From Corallium rubrum (Eukaryota > Cnidaria > Anthozoa > Scleralcyonacea > Coralliidae), in assembly GCA_964035015.1 (NCBI GenBank), contig OZ036006.1, positions 5,112,041-5,176,040 of the forward strand: DNA of 64,000 nt, in the 5' to 3' direction. A program made the position numbers and the translations under genes. Below are positions 23,701 to 34,600 of the stretch, one piece after another; the first letter of the stretch is position 1; each line of letters opens with the position of its first letter. Below the pieces are notes generated by a model. That model had not been told where the DNA came from. It saw only the letters and a list, made by a program, of their open reading frames with translations, and did no database searches.

Positions 23701-26700
23701 TGGAACGTAAGGTCTCACAATGGAACGTAAGGTCTCACAATGGAACGTAAGGTCTCACAATGTAATGTAAGGTCTCACAATGTAATGTAAGGTCTCACAA
23801 TGTAATGTAAGGTCTCACAATGTAATGTAAGGTCTCACAATGTAATGTAAGGTCTCACAATGTAATGTAAGGTCTCACAATGTAACATAAGGTCTCACAA
23901 TGTAATGTAAGGTCTCACAATGTAATGTAAGGTCTCACAATGTAGTGTAAGGTCTCACAATGTAATGTAAGGTCTCACAATGTAATGTAAGGTCTCACAA
24001 TGTAATGTAAGGTCTCATAATGTAATGTAAGGTCTCACAATCTAACGTAAGATCCCACAATGTAACGTAAGGTCTCACAATGTAACATAAGGTCTCAATG
24101 GAACGTAAGGTCTCACAATGTAGTGTAAGGTCTCACAATGTAATGTAAGGTCTCACAATGTAATGTAAGGTCTCACAATGTAATGTAAGGTCTCATAATG
24201 TAACGTAAGGTCTCACAATGTAATGTAAGGTCTCACAATCTAACGTAAGATCCCACAATGTAACGTAAGGTCTCACAATGTAACATAAGGTCTCACAATG
24301 TAGTGTAAGGTCTCACAATGTAAGTAAGGTCTTGCAATGTAACGTAATGTCTCACAATGTAATTTTGACTGTTATATATAACAATAGTACATTTACATTT
24401 GAAATAACCCATTGTTCTCTAGGTTTTGAACAAATGGTTTAACACCCCATGCATTTGGAGAACAGAGCAGCGAATGATCCAGTATGCTTTCAACATCTTG
24501 CGAGGAGTTATTGAAGATGCTCAACCTTGCATCTCATCCCGAGATATTCTCAAGAATTACAAAATCATGGATTGGATTGAACAACAGAGTGAGTCAATGC
24601 AATGTTACCTGATAATAAGGACTTATTAACCGAGTGCGAGGTCTGTACGGGAAAGTATTTGCCTGAGGTTTTCGTACAGACCGTGCGACGAAGGAGCGAG
24701 GTTTGTGCGATAAAACCGAAGGCAAATACTTTCCAGTACAGACCGAGCAAACGAGGTTAATAAGGAATTTATTATATGGCTATTGGTTCGTTTCATTTTT
24801 AAGCTTCAAGCGTTGTTTTCGTCTTCGGAGTATGCTGTTTACCTTACCTGTTAACTTTTTCGTATCGCTTCTTGGCCTCCTTGTTTACACCAGTTCGGCT
24901 TTTATTTGTTGTTTTTTTAGATAAATAGCTTTAAAGAAAACCTGCAGTAATGTTCCAACACATTTTATTGTTCAGAATATTTGAATAAAGATACCTAGTT
25001 CTCTTTTATTTGTATTCAAATCAACTCCGAAATTTTCCCGCCAAAACTTACAGGGCCGAGAAAAAAGCGGATTGACCCCGAGGTCAATATCGTAAAATCC
25101 CGACCTCTCAGGAACCAATCAGCGTGCGTCGTTTTGCGTACGGACCGGAAATCAAACCCAGCCATATAATAATGGTTCTTATTATTTCGTAAAAATCTAA
25201 CCCATTAATGCTTGCATTATTTTGCTTTGTAGTTTTCAATCCGGAGAAGGATAATTTAATCAGTGTTCTCAATCTTCTTGGCGTGTTTGCAAGGCAGTAT
25301 CCTGAGTGCATAACCATGATCATTGGAAAGAAGGTACTGTCCCAGTTAACCTATGTTATTTAAGACCCATTGTAAGATTAGCTTCACTAAACTGGTGTCA
25401 CTAACATGATGACAAAAAAGATGTTGTTCGCGAAAGCCAAGAGGCCATACCATCGTGACCCTTGGATCAACATATCAAGGATGCTGAATGTCTCAATCGA
25501 ACAGGCAAAGAAAACAACGCAATTGAAAGCTGGTTTTGCTGCATTGATTGAACGTCAGTTCAACAATGCAACTCCGTGGCGACAAGATTGCTGATTGGAG
25601 GAATGTATTGAATGAAAAAATACCTTCTTTAAATAAAGTACACTTGCAGTGATGTGCTCACAAAATTTGAGTGCTGGGTAGAAACTTGCCTGTGTCACAG
25701 CCCTAACTCGGTAGGAGTAAGGTCTGAACACTCGAGCGATTGCAACGCGATCAAATCCACCAAAATAACATAGGTACACATATTACAAACCAACTACTGA
25801 CTCTCTTTCTCGATTTACCTTGTATTTGTCGCTTTAAACATCTAAAAGTGGGTAGTGACCACAAAACTTCGTTATTATTTTTTAAGGTGAAAAATTATTT
25901 CCCCCAAAACTTGGGATTTAATTTATGCAAGAACAAGCAATCACTCGAGTGTTCACAGACCTTTACTCTTACCAAGTTATGACTGTAACACAGGCTGGGT
26001 AGAACTATCAGGGTGTAAGTCAGAAAAGAGAAAAATCTGCAATTATCGTATCTAAAAAAACATCGTGGGATTCTGAGAGGTTGGCATACTGTACAAGTAC
26101 CACTATTTTAAAGAATTTACAGTACCTTGCAATTTATAATATTTTGTGTTTTAGGATTTTTTAAAGGCTGTGTCGATCTACATCGATTCGTACGATGATC
26201 AGGTTAGTTTGAGCTACAATATACGGTATATTCTAATAGAATTAATAGATCTTATTTAAAAATGTAATAAAAGTAGCGTGCTGCGTAGGCAGTGTAGAAA
26301 CAACAATCAAATATGGTAAGGTTAGATGTACTGCCAAAACAGAGAACGTAGGAGTCTAACGTTTCGAGCGAAGGCCATTCGTCAAAGAGAAATGTGACTC
26401 ACGTTTCTCTCTGACGAAGGGCCTTCGCTCGAAACATTAGACTCCTACGTTCTCTGTTTCGGCAGTACATCTAACCTTACTATATTTCGATTGTTTTTCA
26501 AAAATGACCACCGAATTATAATTCTTTTATGTGCATATAAATTAGCCCGTATGACCTCGTTTTAAAGTAAAAATTATTTTGAATTTCACACATGAAAACG
26601 AGTTCATATAAGGGCTAATTTATATGTATATAAAAGAATTTTAATTCGGCGGCCATTTTTTGAATAAGGTCTATAAAGTTGGAGAAAACACTGCAAGTTA

Positions 26701-28625
26701 GGAGTGATGAACAACGGCAATGAATGGACCAGCCAGTCCAACTGGGTGGTGGTAATGCGTTTAAGTCTACTATATTTGTGATTTTGTTTCACATAGGTTC
26801 AAATTGGAGCTCTCCAGACCATCTGTACCTTTGTTCAATGTCCTTCAACTGCCGCACTTGTCTTGGACATGGGTATTACGCCAGAAAAGTTTTTCCTGCT
26901 TTCCAAATATAATGTTGTAAGTTTGATGTACCGGTACCTCGCCTCCAGTAGGCATTCATTTGGGGGCTGTTTACATGGGAGCTGGTGTACCGGGACGCCC
27001 CTGTGTACCGGGATCCCGGTTGAAGCAATGGAGATCTCGGTACACCGGGACAGATTCTTTCCCATATAAACGCGACATCCCGGTACACCAGGATGAAGTT
27101 TACTGAACTACAATGCTTGTAACTTTGAATATGACGGTCAGAATTTCGTCCAAACGGTCAGACAAAACACTGAATAAAAGTGAAGTAACTTCTAACATAA
27201 AATAGTAGAATTAGGGTGAGTTTTTACTTTTTTGTCCATTTCCTTAAATTCCCGCGCTTTTTGACCCAGGATGAAATTCATCCCGGTCAACCGGGACGAG
27301 CACTTTGTTTACTCCATATAAGCCCGGGATGAAATTCATCCTGGGCAACCAGGTCATCCCGGGTTTATATGAGCATGTTTTCAGGCGGGACAATTGCGAC
27401 CGGGGCGTTTCCCAACACAGCTAGAAAGTTGTAAAAACCACAGAATAACAGAGAAATAAATAGAATTTGAGGTATTATAAAGAGCTGCTGTCCTCCTACT
27501 AGCCGTTATCACTCATTTGTATCGAATAAATAGCTTAAGAATCAAAATAAATACTCGAAACGGTATCCGTCATATCGTCCCGGTTAGGGGGGACAGAGCA
27601 TTTATATGGTGAAAATTGTCCATCTCAAGCCGGCATCCCGGTTAGGTGCGGGACGGGAGAAAAACGCCCCGGCAAACACATTCTTCATATAAACGAAATG
27701 AGATAAATAAATGGAAAATATACTGGCCATGCAGGCGATCCCGCTTAACGTGCCGTCCCCCAGTCTGAGTTATCTCCTAAGACCAACTGCGTAGTTATCT
27801 CCTGCTTTTCTGCATTGATATTGTCGTTATTCTAACTCAAAAAATACGTATAATCATGGAAACCATACTTTTATCACGTTCTTTTAAACATTTGGTCGCA
27901 AGGTAATCAAAATCATAAGTATAACTATAAAACGTCTGTGGTCATTACGAATGGCAATACACTGTACCATGTGTAACACATGTAAATAATAGTTCGCTAA
28001 GCTTTCGTCTCGCTAAACTCGATACTTCATCAGAGCATCGAAGACTACGTATGTCTTATTAAATTTACATATTCTTAGAATCTTAGATGCTCTGATGAAG
28101 TATTGAGTTTAGTTTAAGTATCGGTATTGCCATTCGTAATAATCACAGACGTTTTATATTTATACTTATGATTTTGATTACCTTGCAACCAAATGTTTAA
28201 AAGAACGTGATAGAAGTATGGTTTCCATGAATACACGTATTTTTTGAGTTAGAACATAGTTAATAGAAATTATTATACAACTGCATTAAAAACTGTCCAA
28301 ATAACGCTAAAAATGAGTACAAATATACAGCGATATTTGGATAGTTAGTTATTTGGATAGTAGAAAACTTGTAGAAAACCGGTTTGACAGATTTTGTTAG
28401 CCAATCAAATTTATCAGTCGGGAACTACTTCATGTATGCTTATTATTTTGTCCTGGTTTTGTCCTGGTGCAAGTCACGCTCTACTTCTCTGGCTTTTTTA
28501 GAGTTTTCTTTTTCCATAAAAATTTGTTGATCAGAGCTGTTGTATAATAAATCTCTTATAAGATGTTTTGGTGTGTAGTATCGCTGTATATTTTTACTCG
28601 TTGTTTGTATTTTGACTCGCCCTGC

Positions 28626-28660
<35 letters not shown>

Positions 28661-31600
28661 TACAGCGATACTACACACCAAAACATCTAATAAGATCTAA
28701 ATATACATGGTTTGGAAACCCGGCAAACTTCAAAGCGGTTAACAATCAAGCTACGATTCATCTTGAAAGGTACATGAAGGTGCCAAATCTTTTGTTTTAG
28801 GTTTATTAATATTTAAACAGTACGGTTGAGTGATTGAACCCAAACGTTGCTATTGGATGATTGCTTCATTATACAGAAAACACAATATGTTCAGTAACCA
28901 TGAAAGTGCAAAAATTTCCATAAACCTGAACAAAAACATAAAACAATGACTTTTGTGAGCTTCCAAACCATGTATATTTTCTATTAACTATGGTTAGAAC
29001 AACGACAATATCAATGCAGAAAAGCAGGAGATAACTGCGCAGTTGGTCTTAGGGGATAACTCAGACTGGCGGATCGCTGAGACCGTGACACCGGCAATGT
29101 AAACAGCCCCATAATTGCTACTGTTGTTGTTTTTCAGGCGATTGCTTGCAGCAATACTTTCCGCTTATATATTTTTATTTGAAATCAGTATTCTATTTAA
29201 AATGAAATTGAATAAAGCCTAACTAGTTGCTACTGTTTGTTAAAATTATTTATTGTTTGAGCCTTCGTTCTGACGATGTATGACAAGTTTATCAGTATCC
29301 TATTGCTTTCTGTAGAATCAAGTCACTGCAGTGCTTAAACAAATGAAGATTCAAATGGCAATAAATTGCCCATTGTAAGTTGTGCAACATTTCTATATTC
29401 TACACTATGCCACGCTAAGTTACACTATTCTACTCCACTCTATTCTACTCTACACCACTCCACTCTACTCTACTCTACTCTACTCTAATCTACTCTACTC
29501 TACTCTACTCTACTCTACTCTACTCTACTCTACTCTACTCTACTCTACTCTACTCTACTCTACTCTACTCTACTCTACTCTACTCTACTCTACTCTACTC
29601 TACTCTACTCTACTCTACTCTACTCTACTCTACTCTACTCTACTCTACACCACTCCACTCCACTCCACTCCACTCCACTCCACTCCACTCTACTCTACTG
29701 TACTGTACTCCACTCCACTCCACTCCACTCTTACACTATTCCACACTACTCCACTCCACTCTACTCCACTCCACTCTTACACTACTCCACACTACTCCAC
29801 TCCACTCTTACACTACACCACTCTACTCCACTCTACTCTACTCTAACCCTAACCCCACCCCACTCGACTCGGACTCGAACTCGACTCGGACTCAAACTCC
29901 ACTCGGACTCGAACTCGACTCGGACTCGAACTCCACTCGAACTCCACGCGGACTCGAACTCCACTCGAACTGCACGCGAACCCCACGCGAACTCCACGCG
30001 AACTCCACTCGACTCGGACTCGAACTCCACTCGAACTGCACACAAACTCCACGCGAACTCCACGCGAACTCCACGCGAACTCCACGCGAACTCCACGCGA
30101 ACTCCACGCGAACTCCACGCGAACTCCACTCGAACTCCACTCGAACTCCACTCGACTCGGACTCGAACTCCACTCGAACTGCACGCGAACTGCACGCGAA
30201 CTCCACGCGAACTCCACACGAACTCCACACGAACTCCACGCGAACTCCTCTCCACTCTACTCCACTCTACTCCACTCCACTCTACTCTACTCCACTCTAC
30301 TCCACTCTACTCCACTCTACTCCACTCTACTCCACTCTACTCCACTCTACTCCACTCTACTCCACTCTACTCTACTCTACTCTACCTCACTCTACTCTAC
30401 TCCACTCCACTCTACTCTACTCTACTCTACTCTACTCTACTCCACTCCACTCCACTCCACTCTACTCTACTCTACTCCACTCTACTCCACTCTACTCTAC
30501 TCCACTCTACTCCACTCTACTCCACACTACTCCACACTACCCCACACTACCCCACACTACTCCACACTACTCCACTCTACTCCACTCTACTCTACTCCAC
30601 TCTACTCCACTCCACTCTACTCTACTCTACTCTACTCCACTCTACTCCACTCTACTCCACTCTACTCCACTCCACTCCACTCCACTCCACTCTACTCCAC
30701 TCTACTCCACTCTACTCCACTCTACTCTACTCCACACTACTCCACTCTACTCCACACTACTCCACACTACCCCACACTACCCCACACTACTCCACACTAC
30801 TCCACTCTACTCTTTCACTACTCCAAACTACCTTTATATTTTGTCTTCTTATAGAGAATGGGGAGTACATCAAAATATGTTTGAATCGACGTGCCTTGAA
30901 AGAAAGTACAATTTAGAGAAAGCTCAGCGTTTCAAAGAGCAAGGAAATACACAATTTAAAGCAGAAAAATATGATAAGGCAATACAGTTGTATACTTACG
31001 GATTGAATTGTATTCCGCCCGTCGAGAACCTTTTTTCTACATGTACAAATTACTCAAAAAACAAGACAACAGTTTGGTAAGATTTTGTTGGTTATGTTGT
31101 ACGGTATATTGTATTTAAATGATTGTACAGTACAAAGGCGTAGAGTATGGTGGTGGGGGGGGGGGGGGGGGGGGGGTTGAGGCACTTCATCCCACCAAGA
31201 AATCTTAATGGGGGCTCAGCCCCCCCCCCCCCCCCCCCCAGAAATTTCGCAGCAACTGACTCATCAATCACCATTCACCAATTATAGGTTACTGGTTAGG
31301 GTAAAGTAACTGTTACAGCCTCATTCCTGTCAGCCAAGATCACCCATATACATTGATAAGTCAACCCAGTAAACACAACATCGAAAAATTGTTGAAATGT
31401 GTTGTATGTTAACTAGTTTTTATGACCTTCAGTGTTCTTAAAAATCACCTTTTAAAATCCAGGAAATGGCATTTCCAAGACTCTAAATTTCAAAAATTTC
31501 TGGGTAAACGCCCCCCAAGGGAAAATTCTCAAAAAGGCCCTGTTCAGCACTTCAGCCCCCCTGGACAAAAGCTAAACTCTACGCCTATGGTACAGTATAC

Positions 31601-34600
31601 TACCAGTGTACTATAGCATACATGTAGCTAATAGTGAAGTGAAGCGTAGCGTAGTGTAGCGTACTGTAGCACTGCATAGTTAAAGGGTATTGGCAATAAA
31701 AATTAAGTTTTATCTCATTTGAAAGAACTCGTCAAATGGTATAAGAAGACCTTTTACAATTTTTCCGTATCTGTTTTGGTTTTGGAAATATGTTGACGAA
31801 AGACAGCGTGCTGTCCACCATCTTGGAATTATTTTCGATATGCAAAATTGTGCATGTGACGACATAACCAGGGTAAAGTGAAATTTTTATCTTGCCATCC
31901 TTATGACATTATGAGCTAGAAACTCGATTTTTTGTTGCGCTATTTCCATTTTAAATTGACCCACAACATTTAAAAAGCCTTTCATCGGGTTTACCCTGCT
32001 TGTGACGTCACCAATTTCCTAGTTAATTAGACCCAATATTACAACAAGATGGCGGACAGCACGCTGTCTTTGGGCAAAATATTTCCAAAACCAAAACAAG
32101 GTCTTCTTATACCATTTGACGAGTTCTTTCAAATGAGATAAACTTATTTTTTATTGCCTATAGCAACTGGTGGTCAAACAGGGCGAAATTCCCCCAATTG
32201 AACATGACTACCATGATGTAGGTGTTGATTTTATGGAGGAAGGAAAACCGGAGAACCCGGCGAAAAACCCTCGAAGCACAGGAGAGATCGACTACAACTC
32301 TACTCACATGAGTTCCAAGCTCGACAACGAGGTCATTCCCAAGCGGTCACCCATCCAAGTACTAACCCCGTCTAACCGGGCTTAACTTTTGGTGAGAGGC
32401 CGCGCGCTAACAGCACACGCCACCCCTGCGCCCCTCTATTACAAGTATAAATGTAAATTTTTCTTCTGTCGTAGGTTTGTTCTGCCATCTGCTTTGTTCA
32501 CAAACCGTGCCCAATGTTATCTAATGAAGAAGAAATGGCAAGAGGCAATTGATGACTGTACATCGGCTATTGCCCGAAGTTTTGAAGGTGAGCTTTGAAG
32601 TTTGAAAAAGATGCTGTTTTTAGAACGAACAAGACGCCTGAGTCAAGCCCTTCACTCGGGCTACTATAGAGTTTCTCAAAGTCCTTTTCAAACATTTTTG
32701 ACCTTTCGACATTTTTCACCTTTCGACATTTTTCACCTTTCGAATTTTTCACCTTTCGACATTTTTCACCCTTCGACATTTTTGACCTTTCGACATTTTT
32801 TACCTTTCGGCATTTTTGACCTTTCGGTTCCTCGTTGAAAAGGACTTTTCCCACCTGCAGCGCGCCCAAATTCACCGGTGAATTTTTCTACCGGTGACGT
32901 AATTCGGGAAGTAATTACATTCAGACTAAATTGTTATGCAAGTGCTATCTTTGGAAGTTGGAGTTAACACTTTGAAGCCTGAAGACGAGTCTTTAGTATT
33001 TTATTCTGGCTAACGCCAGACGATTTTATTCAGCACAGGGAGAGGTCCAGGACTCAAAGTGTTAAAACCTATCTCTTTAACACTTTGAAGCCTCAAGACG
33101 AGTCTTTAGTATTTTATTCTGGCTAACGCCAGACGATTTTATTCAGCACAGGGAGAGGTCCAGGCCTCAAAGTGTTAAACAGACTCTTGAAAACGTTTTA
33201 GTAGGGGTAGAACCACTTTCCATTGCATGTATGACAAACCCGAACGAAACACGTCAAAACAGGGCGATGTACATGTCAGCGATTTCCCGCCAAAATATTT
33301 AATTAGATTTAAAAACCTGCAAGCGAAACAAGTCCGCCTCTTTCCTTCCGCTAATTTCCGCTCGCCCGCAAAAACTAGCGCTAAGAGGCGGACTTGGAGT
33401 AAGTCTAGAGCCCCAATCAAACGAGAACGCAAGTCATCGTAAGTTTTAGCTTGTGCTTGCTTGTGTCTCGTTTGACCGCCAGCTTGCGATGACTTGCGAT
33501 GACTTACGTTAGCTTGCGACTAATTTGATTTTGTTCAAATTTCATCGCAAGTTTTCTTCAACTTGCGAGAGCTTGCGAAACGTTTGAACACAAAACACAA
33601 GTCGATGCAAGCACTGATCTCAAATAATAGACTCATTATACTGGATAGAGCATCCGGTGCTCGCTGTGAAGTTGGAATAAATTAGTGGCGGCCATTTCAA
33701 GTGGGACCCACTTGGTTTTCATACAGCCACTTTTAAGTTCTCCCATAGCGACAGATACATGTTACAAAAATTTAGCTGGTTTTCGTTAAAAATCCAATCA
33801 TTTAAAGCGAAAACCAGAGGCGAAAACTATGATTCAACAATATTGTGGGTCCCACCGGATATGGTGGCCGCGAGATTTTTAGCCTCACTTCCGACTTCAA
33901 TTTTTGCCACGCGCGAAACAATAGATGCTCTATCGAGTATAATGAGTATATTATTTGAGATCAGTGGATGCAAGTCTTTCGTGCTCCATCGCCATAGAAA
34001 CTATCATGAGAACTAGCGAAAAGGCGTGGGAACTAGCGGAAGTGCAGAACTTGCGACGACTTGTGCCGACGTTTGACTGGTGGCATCGCAAGTCATCGTA
34101 AGCTAACTTGCGATGACTTGCGTTCCCGTTTGATTAGGGCTTAGGGCTACTGGCAAGTACGCCGGGCCTCAATCGAAGGCTGAATGTGGTGCATATTTCC
34201 CACTGGTGAACATATTTACGATCAAGACAGTTGTCAGCCACATATCGCTGTTTAACTACAAAGTCAACCAGCCACTTTCAACACCTTGATCAAAAGGCAA
34301 AGCTGTTGAAAAAGCGAAAGGAACAAAGAACTTACAACATGCCTCACGGCCTCACTCAGTTACACGGCAAACAACTCACCGGAAGTATGAATATTAGCGG
34401 AAGTAAAGAGTGCAAAAATGCAAAATCGTGACCCCCCCCCTCCTCCCCCCCCCCCAAAAAAAAAGTAACAAATGTAATAGGAATGGGACGAGACAGGATG
34501 CCCGCAAAGGCACTTGGATCTACGAGGATCAGGGAGAGGACTCCACGTTTGATTTTGATAGTTTATAGTTAGCAAGTTAGTATACAAATAAATGAAGATT

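Noticed and set aside
20648..24360. CRISPR-like regular array
   Set aside because: The unit is 20 bp with no unique spacers and it lies in a eukaryotic intron; it is a satellite.
29382..30255. Ser/Tyr/Leu-rich and Arg/Val/Glu-rich frames
   Set aside because: Pentamer and 11-mer satellite translations.
32170..32385. Protein-like frame (FMEEGKPENPAKNP...) repeated at 51564-51920
   Set aside because: It is the antisense of the 5S-like SINE; the frame is not kept between copies.
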